A stretch of DNA of 64,000 nucleotides, from NCBI RefSeq assembly GCF_029395355.1, contig NZ_CP113913.1, positions 620,001 through 684,000 on the forward strand. The letters run 5' to 3'. This document shows positions 1-9,800 of this stretch, one piece after another. The stretch's first letter is position 1. Every line of letters begins with the position of its first letter. A program made the translations under genes and the position numbers. The notes under the pieces are model-generated. The model was not told the DNA's origin, searched no databases, and was given only the letters and a program-made list of their open reading frames with translations. This stretch comes from Bifidobacterium sp. ESL0800. Its GTDB lineage: Bacteria > Actinomycetota > Actinomycetes > Actinomycetales > Bifidobacteriaceae.

Positions 1-54
1 GGCACACACAGCTGTCTCCTGACTTGAGAACAGATGATGACGGGCTCGCGCCAT
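1..54 (-). CDS. Start of a gene leaving the window, possibly an ABC sugar permease
   Basis: On the minus strand an ATG at 54 opens a frame that stays open to the left edge (begins MARARHHLFSSQETAVCA). It lies 7 bases after the stop codon of the ATP-binding protein gene at 62, the spacing expected inside an operon. By analogy with single-ATPase CUT2 transporters the next gene would be the membrane permease, but only 18 codons are visible and they show no membrane segment. The ribosome site is weak. The function is inference from position only. Confidence 0.4.
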   Translation of the reverse strand, partial: MARARHHLFSSQETAVCA

Positions 55-61
55 GGCCGTT

Positions 62-958
62 TTATGAAGAATGCCGTTCATCGGCCTGTTTGACGCTGTT
101 CAGGTTGTGTTGTTCGAGATTCTGCATCTCTTTGGTTCTGTCTATGAGCCTGTTGTTTTGGACTACGCTTTTATACTGCTTCAATCCGACGTTGGATTCA
201 TGAGCTCCTATTTTGTCATCGACCCCTGCGATTTCGGCGATGATCTCCTCATAGCTCGTTTCATTGGTCTCATGAATGCCTTTGATGCGTCCGTGTCTTA
301 AAACAATGATTCGGTCGCTGACCGCGAAGACATCGGGAAGATCGTGGCCGACCAGTACCACGGAACGGGTTTGGGAGCGCAATCGTTTGATGTAATTGAG
401 CACTTCGGCGGTCTGTATCATCGAAAGCGATGATGTCGGCTCATCCAGAAGAATCAGTTTTGGGTCGTTGAGCATGGTTCTTGCCAGAGCCACGGTCTGC
501 TGTTGCCCGGCAGAGAGGGAGGAAATCGGTTGCCCTACACGGATCGGTGAGTTGAATTCCTGCAGGATTCTGCGGGCCTCGTTGTTCATGGCGGCATCAT
601 CCCTCATGCCCGTCGAATCGCGAAGTTCCCGTCCCAGGAACAGATTTGAGGATACGTCAAGGTTGTCGCAGAACTCCTGGCCTTGGAATACGGAAACAAT
701 GCCAAGGCCATTGGCCTCATGAATGTTGTGGATGGTTATGGGGTCGCCCTGAAACTCGATTTCCCCACTGGTCGGTTGCAACAATCCTGCCAGCAATTTG
801 ATGATTGTCGATTTGCCTGCCCCGTTGTCGCCCACGATGGCGATGATCTCCTTGGGCCTGATATCGAAATTGACGGACTTGAGTGCCTCTACGAAACCAA
901 AGCGCACTGTGACATTGCGCATGGTGATCAACGGCACCTCGTTGCGAACAGACATCAT
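62..958 (-). CDS. Sugar ABC transporter ATP-binding protein, single domain (FrcA-like, CUT2 family)
   Basis: Cytoplasmic ATPase that would power a ribose/fructose-type sugar importer. One nucleotide-binding domain fills residues about 10-245: Walker A GDNGAGKS near residue 43, signature LSAGQQQ (Ala in place of the first Gly of LSGGQ), Walker B LILLDEPTSS, and the switch histidine in VGHDLPD. About 50 extra C-terminal residues are polar and uncharacterised. Most CUT2 ATPases are fused doubles of about 500 residues, like the one at 3615; the single form resembles FrcA. It starts 38 bases after the ROK regulator on the same strand and probably shares its transcript. The substrate cannot be read from the sequence. 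Confidence 0.85.
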   Translation of the reverse strand: MMSVRNEVPLITMRNVTVRFGFVEALKSVNFDIRPKEIIAIVGDNGAGKSTIIKLLAGLLQPTSGEIEFQGDPITIHNIHEANGLGIVSVFQGQEFCDNLDVSSNLFLGRELRDSTGMRDDAAMNNEARRILQEFNSPIRVGQPISSLSAGQQQTVALARTMLNDPKLILLDEPTSSLSMIQTAEVLNYIKRLRSQTRSVVLVGHDLPDVFAVSDRIIVLRHGRIKGIHETNETSYEEIIAEIAGVDDKIGAHESNVGLKQYKSVVQNNRLIDRTKEMQNLEQHNLNSVKQADERHSS

Positions 959-996
959 CGCCTCTTTCGTACAGATACTTTTAATTGTGGTCTATG

Positions 997-2154
997 TTAT
1001 CGACGTTTTTCAGCATTTTCCAACGCCAGAATGGCCGCCCCCAACGAAGCCGCGTTCACCGGATGCTGCGCAGGTATGACTTCGATCGGTTTCAGGACAT
1101 AGGGAAACAGCAGTCTTTGCAGGGACTCGGAGAACGGGTCGATGAAATCTGCGCCAGCCAAGGAAAGCCTGCCTCCCAATACGACCACTTCGGGGTCGAC
1201 GGAAATACAGAGGTCCGCGCAGACGTTGCCGATTCGTACTGCGGCATCCGAAATGACCTTGCGGCACCCCGGGTCTCCTTTGTGCGCCAAAGACACCAGA
1301 TCCGAAAGGGTCATATTGCCGTGGGTCACGCTCAGCAACGAAATCAGACGGTCTTCGCCGACAACGGTATCAAGGCATCCCCGGTTTCCGCAAGTGCAGA
1401 TGCTGCCGAGGGGATCGACCTGGATATGTCCGATTTCGCCGGCCAATCCTGTCACGCCGTGCCATAGCTTTCCGTCGATGATGATGCCGGCGCCGGTACC
1501 TTCGCCGGCCTGGATAAAGACGTAATCCGGTTTTCCCTGCACGCAGCCGATCGAGCCCTCGCACACCGCCGAGGCGTTGGCATCGTTTTCGATGATCACC
1601 GGTACGTGGAAGGTGTTGGACAGGGGAGAGGTGATGTCGACCCCGTCCCATCCCGGGAGGATGCCGGGCAGGGAGATGGTATGCGTCTTGTTATCTACGG
1701 GCGCGGAGACCGCCATGCCGATGCCAAGGATTTCGCTGGCCTCGGCACCGATGTTTTCCAAGGTTTCGTTGATCAGCACGATGGCGCGTTCGAGCGTGGT
1801 GTCGGTTTTATGGTCCTTTGCCAGAGGAAGATCATGTTCCGCGACGATGTCCTTCGAAGCGTCGATGATCGTCAACAGCAAATCGTGACGGCTGATGTGA
1901 AGGCCTATGCCGAGACCGTGTTGTCTCACCAGCGTAACCAGCGTGGCCCGACGTCCGTTTCTCACCGTGTTCTGCGTGGTGAGCTTGTTCTCTTCGACAA
2001 GCTGACGTACCAAAGTGGAAATGGTGGCGGTGGAAAGACCGGTTGATTCGGCGAGTTCGATTTGGGTCATGGCTCCCAGATGCTGGATATGCTCAAGTAT
2101 CGTCTCACGATTCGCTTTGCGAAGGGAAGTCTGAGAACCGAATAATCGTGCCAT
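997..2154 (-). CDS. ROK family transcriptional regulator (NagC/XylR type)
   Basis: Sugar-responsive DNA-binding regulator of 385 residues. The N-terminus holds a winged helix-turn-helix (about residues 15-65, TQIELAESTGLSTATISTLV). The rest is the sugar-kinase-like ROK fold, with the zinc-binding signature CTCGNRGCLD near residue 255 and the preceding GEIGH motif. It is divergent from the sugar-binding lipoprotein gene at 2360 and upstream of the minus-strand ATPase, so it is placed to control both transporters. A dyad in the intergenic region overlaps the -35 box of the plus-strand operon and is a candidate binding site. The sugar effector is not known. Confidence 0.88.
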   Translation of the reverse strand: MARLFGSQTSLRKANRETILEHIQHLGAMTQIELAESTGLSTATISTLVRQLVEENKLTTQNTVRNGRRATLVTLVRQHGLGIGLHISRHDLLLTIIDASKDIVAEHDLPLAKDHKTDTTLERAIVLINETLENIGAEASEILGIGMAVSAPVDNKTHTISLPGILPGWDGVDITSPLSNTFHVPVIIENDANASAVCEGSIGCVQGKPDYVFIQAGEGTGAGIIIDGKLWHGVTGLAGEIGHIQVDPLGSICTCGNRGCLDTVVGEDRLISLLSVTHGNMTLSDLVSLAHKGDPGCRKVISDAAVRIGNVCADLCISVDPEVVVLGGRLSLAGADFIDPFSESLQRLLFPYVLKPIEVIPAQHPVNAASLGAAILALENAEKRR

Positions 2155-2248
2155 AGATTCAGCATAGCCGATGTTATGGCCTTTTGATGTCGTTTATCGG
2201 GGTAAGTTTGGCGGTTTTTCTATATATTAAATTCGAGAATCGAAAATA

Positions 2249-2303
2249 AAATTCAGGAAAAGCTATTTTTGAATTTGACAACTTAACATAAAAGGTGCAA
2301 AAT
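2249..2303 (+). promoter_or_regulatory. Promoter and candidate ROK operator of the sugar ABC operon
   Basis: A perfect -35 hexamer TTGACA lies at 2275-2280, followed after 17 bases by CAAAAT (2298-2303, four of six matches to TATAAT). An inverted repeat AAATTCA (2249-2255) / TGAATTT (2270-2276) overlaps the -35 box. The surrounding bases are strikingly AT-rich. Its position next to the divergent ROK gene makes it a candidate operator; that part is inference. Confidence 0.55.
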
Positions 2304-2359
2304 ATTTTTGGGTTTCAGAATGATCTGATTCCGTTCTTTCGAAGTTGAAGGAGAGAGTA

Positions 2360-3529
2360 ATGAAACTACCAAAGAAGATGCTTGCGCTCGCGTTGGGTGC
2401 GATTATGTGCGTTGGAGTCGGAGCTTGCGGTTCGTCGCGAAGCGGCGGCGCGGCCAGTGAGGAAGGCAAGATCAAGAAGGGCGACACCATCGGTATCTCC
2501 ATGCCGACCAAGTCCGAGGAACGCTGGAACAAGGATGGCAACAATCTGAAGAAGAAGCTCGAGGCAGCCGGCTACAAGGTCCTGCTCTCGTTCGCCGACG
2601 ACAAGCCGCCGCAACAGAACGCGGATATCGAGAACATGGTCAACAACAACGCCAAGATCGTCGTGGTCGCTTCCAAGGATGGCACTGCGGTGGGGCCGGC
2701 CGTTGAGAAGGCCAAGGACGCGGGTGCCAAGGTCATCGCCTACGATCGTCTGATCATGAACACGAAGGCCGTCGACTACTACGCCACCTTCCAGCTGGAG
2801 CAGACCGGCGTGCTCGAAGCCAACTACCTGATCGACAAGCTCGGCCTGAAGAAGGGCGCCAAGGGCCCGTTCAACATCGAACTGTTCTCCGGCTCTCCTG
2901 ACGACAACAATGCGAAGTACTTCTTCAAGGGCGCCTGGCAGCTGCTGCAGCCGTACTTCAAGTCCGGCGTGCTCGTCAGCCCTTCGAACCACGGTGGCGG
3001 TGTCAAGGCGGACTTCAAGATGTCCGACTGGCAGAAGATCTCCGTGCAGTCCTGGAAGGCCGAGCAGGCGCAGAAGGACATGGAATCCATCATCGACTCC
3101 ACCTATGCGCACGGCGAGAAGCTTGACGCGGTCCTCAGCCCGTATGACGGCATTTCCCAGGGCGTGATCAACGCCATCCAGGAGAAGCGCCCCGACATGC
3201 AGCCCGGCACCGATTCATGGCCGTACATCACCGGTCAGGATGCCATGGAGATCGCCGTGGCCAACATCGCCAAGGGCACTCAGGGCCAGACGGTGTTCAA
3301 GAACGTCAACAAGCTGGCCGACGCCGTCTACGATATGATCATCGAGATCGCGGAGAACAAGAAGGTCACCGGCATCAACGGCAAGTTCAACAACAACAAC
3401 ATTGACGTGCCTTCCAAGCTCCTTGATCCTCAGAACATCACGCAAGACAACTTGACCGACCTGGTCAAGGCGAAGTATGTGACGCAGCAGCGTTTCGACG
3501 CGTTGACCAAGGGCACCGATGTCAAGTAG
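2360..3529 (+). CDS. Sugar ABC transporter substrate-binding lipoprotein (XylF/ChvE-like)
   Basis: Extracellular sugar-capturing lipoprotein of a CUT2 importer, 389 residues. The N-terminus MKLPKKM... is a lipoprotein signal with a lipobox V-G-A-C (Cys 23), followed by a Ser/Gly-rich linker. The body is a periplasmic-binding type I fold (GISMPTKSEERW near the start, a long QNADIENMV region, YITGQDAMEIAVANIAKGTQGQTVFK near the end), most like xylose/multiple-sugar binding proteins. The ATG at 2360 is chosen over an in-frame TTG at 2345 because AAGGAGAG lies just before it. The ATPase (3615) and permease (5168) genes follow in one operon. Xylose, fructose or another monosaccharide are all possible. 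Confidence 0.9.
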   Translation: MKLPKKMLALALGAIMCVGVGACGSSRSGGAASEEGKIKKGDTIGISMPTKSEERWNKDGNNLKKKLEAAGYKVLLSFADDKPPQQNADIENMVNNNAKIVVVASKDGTAVGPAVEKAKDAGAKVIAYDRLIMNTKAVDYYATFQLEQTGVLEANYLIDKLGLKKGAKGPFNIELFSGSPDDNNAKYFFKGAWQLLQPYFKSGVLVSPSNHGGGVKADFKMSDWQKISVQSWKAEQAQKDMESIIDSTYAHGEKLDAVLSPYDGISQGVINAIQEKRPDMQPGTDSWPYITGQDAMEIAVANIAKGTQGQTVFKNVNKLADAVYDMIIEIAENKKVTGINGKFNNNNIDVPSKLLDPQNITQDNLTDLVKAKYVTQQRFDALTKGTDVK

Positions 3530-3614
3530 TTTGACATCCATCAGGCATGCGGGGCGCGGATTTGCCCAATGGGCGGTCCGCAACCCCGCTTGCAGCGAGA
3601 AGGAGGTATGAGTC

Positions 3615-5171
3615 ATGCCAGATGACAACGTCATACTGACCATGAAAAACATCACCAAGAAGTTCGGACCCGTCAAGGCGCTGGACAACGTGAACCTCAC
3701 GGTCAAGCGAGGAGAAATCCACGCGATCTGCGGAGAAAACGGCGCAGGCAAATCAACGTTGATGAATGTGCTTTCGGGAGTCTACCCGTTCGGCAGCTAT
3801 AGCGGCACCATCACGTTCGAAGGCAAGGTATGCAAGTACAAGACCATCAATGATTCCGAGGCCGACGGCATCGTCATCATTCATCAGGAGCTTGCACTGA
3901 GCCCATATCTGCCCATCGACGAGAACATCTTCATCGGCAATGAACAGCAGAAAAGCGGCATCGTCAACTGGGACGAGACACGCGCGAAGGCCGTCGCGCT
4001 GATGAAACGTGTGGGGCTTGAGGAGTCTCCTGACACCAAGATCATGGATCTGGGCGTCGGCAAACAGCAGCTCGTCGAAATCGCCAAGGCGCTTTCGAAG
4101 AACGTCAAGCTGCTGATTCTGGACGAGCCCACAGCCGCATTGAACGACGAGGATTCGGCGAATCTGCTCAATCTCGTGCGTGAACTGCGAGACAAGCAGG
4201 GCGTGACCAGTATCATCATCAGCCATAAGCTGAACGAAGTGGCCGATATCGCCGACAACGTCACCATCATCCGTGATGGTTCGACGGTGGGTACGATGCA
4301 TGTCGACGAGGATGAACCGCTCGACCAGAACGAGCTGATCCATCTGATGGTCGGCCGTGAGCTGACCAACCTCTATCCGGAACATCCTTCGAACAAGCCG
4401 GGGCCGGAGTTCCTGCGCGTCAAGGATTGGACCGTGCACCATCCTCAGGATGTCACCCGCGTCATCGTCGACCACGCGAACTTCAACGTTCACGCCGGTG
4501 AGATCGTCGGTTTGGCAGGACTCATGGGTGCCGGTCGTACCGAGATGGCCAGAAGCGTCTTCGGGCATTCCTATGGTTCCCACATTTCGGGAGAAGTGTA
4601 TGTCAAAGGCAAGCAGGTGAATCTGCCCAATGTGCAGTCCGCCATCGATGCCGGCTTGGCCTACGCCACCGAGGATCGTAAGATGTACGGGCTCAACCTG
4701 TTGCAGAATATTCGTGAAAACGCTTCGATGGCAAGCCTGAAACGTATGAGCAAGTTCGGTGTCATGGACGACAACATCGAACGCAAGAGGGTCGGGGAAT
4801 ATCGCGAGCGGTTCAACATCAAATGCACCAGCATCGACGAGCCGGTCAGTTCTCTTTCCGGAGGCAACCAGCAGAAAGTCGTTTTGGCGAAGTGGGTGCT
4901 TTCGAATCCGGATGTGCTCATTTTGGACGAGCCGACCAGAGGCATCGACGTCGGTGCGAAATACGAAATCTATGAGATCATCGACAGGCTCGCCGATGCG
5001 GGCAGAGCGGTCGTCTTCATCTCCTCGGAGCTTCCCGAGCTTATCGGGGTGTGCGACCGTATTTACACGGTCAGCCAAGGCGTGATCACCGATGAAGTGC
5101 ATAGGGACAAATTCAGTCAGGAATACCTGATGAAGGGTATGACAAAAGAAAAGGAAGTGGCAGCACGATGA
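3615..5171 (+). CDS. Sugar ABC transporter ATP-binding protein, two domains (XylG/MglA type)
   Basis: Tandem ATPase of 518 residues that drives import through the permease encoded next. The first domain has Walker A GENGAGKST and Walker B LLILDEPTAAL, with a degenerate signature LGVGKQQ. The second has a degenerate P-loop GLMGAGRTE, a full signature LSGGNQQKV and Walker B VLILDEPTRG. This asymmetry is normal for the CUT2 family. The start is set by AAGGAGGT at 3600-3607. Its stop overlaps the start of the permease gene (ATGA at 5168), so translation is probably coupled. Confidence 0.92.
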   Translation: MPDDNVILTMKNITKKFGPVKALDNVNLTVKRGEIHAICGENGAGKSTLMNVLSGVYPFGSYSGTITFEGKVCKYKTINDSEADGIVIIHQELALSPYLPIDENIFIGNEQQKSGIVNWDETRAKAVALMKRVGLEESPDTKIMDLGVGKQQLVEIAKALSKNVKLLILDEPTAALNDEDSANLLNLVRELRDKQGVTSIIISHKLNEVADIADNVTIIRDGSTVGTMHVDEDEPLDQNELIHLMVGRELTNLYPEHPSNKPGPEFLRVKDWTVHHPQDVTRVIVDHANFNVHAGEIVGLAGLMGAGRTEMARSVFGHSYGSHISGEVYVKGKQVNLPNVQSAIDAGLAYATEDRKMYGLNLLQNIRENASMASLKRMSKFGVMDDNIERKRVGEYRERFNIKCTSIDEPVSSLSGGNQQKVVLAKWVLSNPDVLILDEPTRGIDVGAKYEIYEIIDRLADAGRAVVFISSELPELIGVCDRIYTVSQGVITDEVHRDKFSQEYLMKGMTKEKEVAAR

Positions 5172-6394
5172 GTTCCACAGTCGTATCGCCTACCAAGAAA
5201 ACAGACAAGGAAAGCAAGGGCACGATTGTGTCCGCCATCGCCAACAACGCGCGTCAGTACGGCATCGTCGCGGCTTTGGTGGTCATCATCGTCGTCTTCG
5301 AGATACTCACCAAGGGTGTGTTGCTCAAGCCGAACAGCTTCGTCTCCCTGATCCAGCAGAACGCTTATGTGATCATTCTGGCCATAGGTATGGTGATGGT
5401 CATCATCGCCACCCACATCGATCTGTCGGTTGGCTCGTTGGTCGCGTTCATCGGCGGCATCTGTGCGCTGCTGATGGAACGGCAGGGAATGAACTGGATG
5501 CTGGCCATCGTCGTCTCGCTGATCGTCGGCCTGATCGTCGGCTGCTGGCAGGGCTTCTGGGTCGCAATCGTCGGCATCCCCGGCTTCATCACCACATTGG
5601 CAGGTATGCTGATGTTCCGAGGACTCGCAACGGTGATCGTCGGCGAATCCGTGCCTATCACCTCTGATGCCTTCCGCGGTATCGCCCGTAACTATCTGCC
5701 GAATATCCTAGGATTCTGGGGGCCGTTCGACGGACTCAGCATCGTGGTCGGAGTGATTTGCATCGTGGCTTATGTCTACAGCCAGCTGGCGAAGCGCAAG
5801 CGCACCGAAAAGGTCGGCCTGGTGCCGGAGCCGATGATCATGACCGTCATCAAGTGCGTACTTATCAGCGCGGTCATCGCTTTCGTCACCTACCTCATCG
5901 CCTCTTCCGGCAATGAGAATCAAGGCGGTATCCCCATCATGCTGGTTATCGTCGGCGTGCTGGTGCTGGTATACAACTTCATCCTTACACGCACCGTCTT
6001 CGGACGTCACGTCTATGCGGTCGGCGGCAACCGTAAGGCCGCTATCCTCTCCGGCATCAATACCAAGCGTGTTGATTTCATCCTCTTCGTCCATATGGGC
6101 TTCCTGTCTGCGGTCGCGGCGATCTGCATGCTCTCGCGTCTGGCTTCCGCAACTGCCCAGACCGGTATGGAGTTTGAGATGGACGCCATCGCGGCCTGCT
6201 TCATCGGCGGCACCGCAGTGGCCGGCGGCGTCGGCACCATTCCGGGCGCTGTGGTCGGCGCATTCGTGATGGGCGTCATCAACCAGGGTCTGTCGATCAT
6301 GGGCGTTGACACCGCAGTCGTCAAGACCATCAAGGGCCTGGTGCTTCTGCTCGCAGTCGCGGTGGACATCATGTCCAAGCGCAAGAAGAGCTGA
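5168..6394 (+). CDS. Sugar ABC transporter permease (XylH/GguB type)
   Basis: Integral membrane permease of 408 residues with about ten hydrophobic segments. The family core HIDLSVGSLVAFIGG lies near residue 80, and the C-terminal FIGGTAVAGGVGTIPGAVVG is typical of CUT2 permeases. Extra residues in the middle (about 200-250, KRKRTEKVGL onward with one added hydrophobic stretch) are also seen in the xylose-type branch, which supports XylH over RbsC. Last gene of the operon; a strong hairpin follows at 6413. Confidence 0.9.
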   Translation: MSSTVVSPTKKTDKESKGTIVSAIANNARQYGIVAALVVIIVVFEILTKGVLLKPNSFVSLIQQNAYVIILAIGMVMVIIATHIDLSVGSLVAFIGGICALLMERQGMNWMLAIVVSLIVGLIVGCWQGFWVAIVGIPGFITTLAGMLMFRGLATVIVGESVPITSDAFRGIARNYLPNILGFWGPFDGLSIVVGVICIVAYVYSQLAKRKRTEKVGLVPEPMIMTVIKCVLISAVIAFVTYLIASSGNENQGGIPIMLVIVGVLVLVYNFILTRTVFGRHVYAVGGNRKAAILSGINTKRVDFILFVHMGFLSAVAAICMLSRLASATAQTGMEFEMDAIAACFIGGTAVAGGVGTIPGAVVGAFVMGVINQGLSIMGVDTAVVKTIKGLVLLLAVAVDIMSKRKKS

Positions 6395-6412
6395 TTGATT
6401 GATATAAACGGG

Positions 6413-6459
6413 AAGTGCATGCAGGATTCGTTTGATACGATCTGCATGCACTTTCTTTA
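6413..6459 (+). terminator. Rho-independent terminator after the sugar ABC operon
   Basis: A 12-bp perfect stem (AAGTGCATGCAG at 6413-6424 with CTGCATGCACTT at 6442-6453) starts 19 bases after the permease stop and is followed by the T-rich TCTTTAT. Confidence 0.75.
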
Positions 6460-6531
6460 TGGTCATTATCAACAATGGTATTTATTTTTCAATATGATGA
6501 CTATGGTTGGTCATGGGGTATATGAAAGGTC

Positions 6532-6792
6532 ATGGTGATGAAACTTTCCGAACATAGCAGGGCCATCCTGTATTTGTTGATGTCCGTCGCCTGTCTCATC
6601 TGGCTTGTCCAGTCCGGCAGTGAGGCGGCCAAAGCCGGCACGTTCTTTACCTGGCCGAACCTCGTTTTTGTTCTTTGCCTTCTCATCGTGACCGGATATG
6701 GCATTTTTGCCGGGGTCCAAAGCTGGAGAAACGCTGATGAGGGGAATGGCGATGACGATGAACAATCCAGGGAAGACAGGGATGAACAATAA
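6532..6792 (+). CDS. Small membrane protein of unknown function
   Basis: 86 residues (84 if the second ATG at 6538 is used); AAAGG at 6525-6529 precedes it. Two hydrophobic segments (about residues 9-28 and 41-64) are joined by a short loop. A very acidic, probably cytoplasmic tail (GNGDDDEQSREDRDEQ) ends the protein. It stands alone between the ABC operon terminator and glnE. I do not recognise the family; the clean membrane topology and ribosome site support a real gene. Confidence 0.6.
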   Translation: MVMKLSEHSRAILYLLMSVACLIWLVQSGSEAAKAGTFFTWPNLVFVLCLLIVTGYGIFAGVQSWRNADEGNGDDDEQSREDRDEQ

Positions 6793-6844
6793 TCCTATGG
6801 ATTTTCATTCGTCTAATAGAGTGCCCCGGTTGTAGATTGGAATC

Positions 6845-9800
6845 ATGAAAGCTTCCGACAAATTCGAAATCACCACACACGACCTGATTCATGCGGGAGT
6901 GAAGGATCTCGGTGAAGCGCGCAAGCGATTCGCTTGCTTGGAAAACTCGGGGCTCGACAGTCAAAACCTGCAGGTTGTTCTGACATCCTTGCAGCGTGCG
7001 TGTGATCCTGATATCGCGTTGAAGCATCTTGCGGCAATATTCACGGTTTCCAGAAAATCGACATACGACCTTGTTGCCAATGAAAGCGCTGGCTCCGCCT
7101 CGAAAGTCCCTGAGGGAGAGGCAGTTGCCATACAGGCTGAAACCGACGAGCGGTCTTGCGCTTCCGACTCGCGTCGAAGTGACGTCGACCAACTTCTTCA
7201 CGAACCCGAAGCGCTTTCGCGATTGATTTGGGTGTTGGGTGCTTCCGATTCCATGGGCGCCTTGATGCATGCGCACCCGCAGCTCGTGTCCGCTGCGGCC
7301 TGTGATCCGTGCGGAAGTCTTGCTTTTACACGAGCCGAACGTATCGTCCATATGCGCGAAGCGGTCAAGGCAGTCGCTTCGCAATCCGCGGATGTGCCGA
7401 CAGCCAATGCTATGTCTGCCGCCGTTGAAGCTTTGCGCGAGCATTACTATCTGCAACTTGCCGCCATCATGGCCGAGGACACCGCGGCGGAGGATCCCGT
7501 AGCCATCCAGCCGCAGATCAGCGCCCGGCTTTCCGACCTCGCGGACGCCGCCATCACCGCCGCACTTGATATCGCCAGAACACAGGTCGAAGGCAGCGAA
7601 CGTTGCGGTTTCACGGTTATCGGCATGGGCAAGCTCGGCGCCCAGGAGCTCAATTACGTCTCCGATTGCGACCTGGTCTATGTGGTGGAACCGCTTGCTG
7701 CACAAGGCGAAGAGCCCATCGACGGCGTCGCCCTGACCCGTATCGGCACGAAAATAGCGATGACGCTGCAACGGATCTGCCAATCGGTGATGCCCGGCGT
7801 TGATATGCCACCGCTTTGGAAGATCGACACCGCCTTGCGTCCGGAAGGCAAAGATGGCCCGCTGGTGCGCACGGTCGATTCCTACCGTGTCTACTACGAG
7901 AAGTGGGCCAGCAACTGGGAGTTTCAGGCGTTGCTCAAGGCGCGGATGGTCGCCGGCGATGAAGAGCTCGGCAAGGTCTATCTCGATCTGACGCGTCCGT
8001 TGGTCTGGTCCGCGTCAAAACGCGATAATTTCGTCTATGACTGCCAGAAGATGCGTAAACGCGTCGAAGACAATATTGCTCCCGACCTGCGCGACCGTGA
8101 GATCAAACTCGGCAAAGGCGGGCTGCGCGACGTCGAATTCACTGTGCAGATGCTGCAGCTGGTCCACGGCCGGTCCGACGAATCGTTGCATGGCCGTTCC
8201 ACGCTCGGCGCGTTGCAGGCGCTTGCCGCCGGCGGCTACGTCGCGCGCCCGCAGGCCGCAAGGCTTGACGAGGATTACCGTTTCGAACGGGTGCTTGAGC
8301 ATCGGGCGCAGATGTGGGAACTGAAACGTACGCATCTGTTCCCGGATCTGGGCAAGGCCAACCAAGGCGGCCTCGATATCGTGCGCAACGCCGATTCCAA
8401 GGCAATCGACGGCAACACCGATCTGCGCCGTATGGGCCGGGCCTTCGGTCTGCTGCCCGACCAGCTGGTGGAACGATACGACAAAGTCCGCCGTGAGGTG
8501 CGACGCCTGCACACCGATATCTATTACCGTCCGATGCTGCCCATCGCGGCGCAGCTGGACGACGATCAGGTGACGCTGAGCGACAAGGCGAGCCGCGAAC
8601 GCTTTGAATCCATCGGTTTTGCCGACCCCGATGCCGCCATGCGCCACGTCCGCGCGCTGACCGAAGGCGTCTCCCGTGCGGCCAAGATCAACCGCATCCT
8701 GCTTCCCTCGATTCTGCAATGGCTGGCGCAAGGCCAGAACCCCGATATGGGGCTGCTGCAATGGCGCAAGCTTGAGGAACGCTTCGGCGGCGGCAGCCAG
8801 TATCTCGGTTTCCTGCGTGATTCGCCGCAGGCGCTGATCAGGCTCTGCCATATCCTCTCCAACTCGAGGCTGCTGGGCGACGCGCTCAACCAGTCCATCG
8901 AATCGGTGACTTGGCTCGGCGACGAAGCGATGCTCGTGCCGCGAACCCGCGAAAGCCTTGACGTGCGGGCACAGGCAGCGGTCTCACGTTATGCCGACAA
9001 TATGAACGATTTCGCCACTTCCATCCGCGCGATGCGACGCCATGAAATCGAGCGCATCGGACTGGGCTGGACCTCCGGTGTCGTCGACGACGGGCACGGA
9101 TTGTCGGGTATGACCGACGTCTACGATGCCGCGATCGAAGCGGCCCTGCAATGGTCCATCCGCCATCAGTGCGCAGCAATGAAACTGGAATCCGCGCCGG
9201 TAGCCATCAGCGTCATCGCCATGGGACGTTACGGTGGGCGCGAAGTCAACTTCTGCTCCGACGCCGATATCATCATGATGTATCGGCCGATGTCGGGCGA
9301 AGAGCATGAAAACGGCGACGATCCAAGGAAAACCGCTGCCGATTTCGCCCGTAACGTGGTCAACGACCTGCGTAACATCCTGCAAGGGCCGGCCAGTCTG
9401 GAACCGAAAATCGACCTCGATTTCGGGCTGCGGCCGGAAGGTAAGAACGGCCCGCTGATCCGTTCCTACGAATCATGCCGTGACTACTATACGAAGTGGT
9501 ACAGCACGTGGGAACGGCAGGCGTTGCTGCGGGCACGGTACGCCGCCGGCGATGTCCAGCTCGCCAGGGATTTCCTCACCCAGCTCGCCGACCCCCTGCG
9601 TTATATGGACCGTCCGTTGACTGACGAGGAGATCGGTGAGATCCGCAAACTCAAGGCGCGGATGGAGGCGGAACGGCTGCCGCACGGTGTGAAACGCAAC
9701 CAGCACCTGAAGCTCGGTGCGGGCGGGCTCTCTGACGTCGAGTGGACGGTGCAGTTGCTGCAGCTCGAACATGCGGGTGAGCAGGAAAGCCTGCGGGTCA

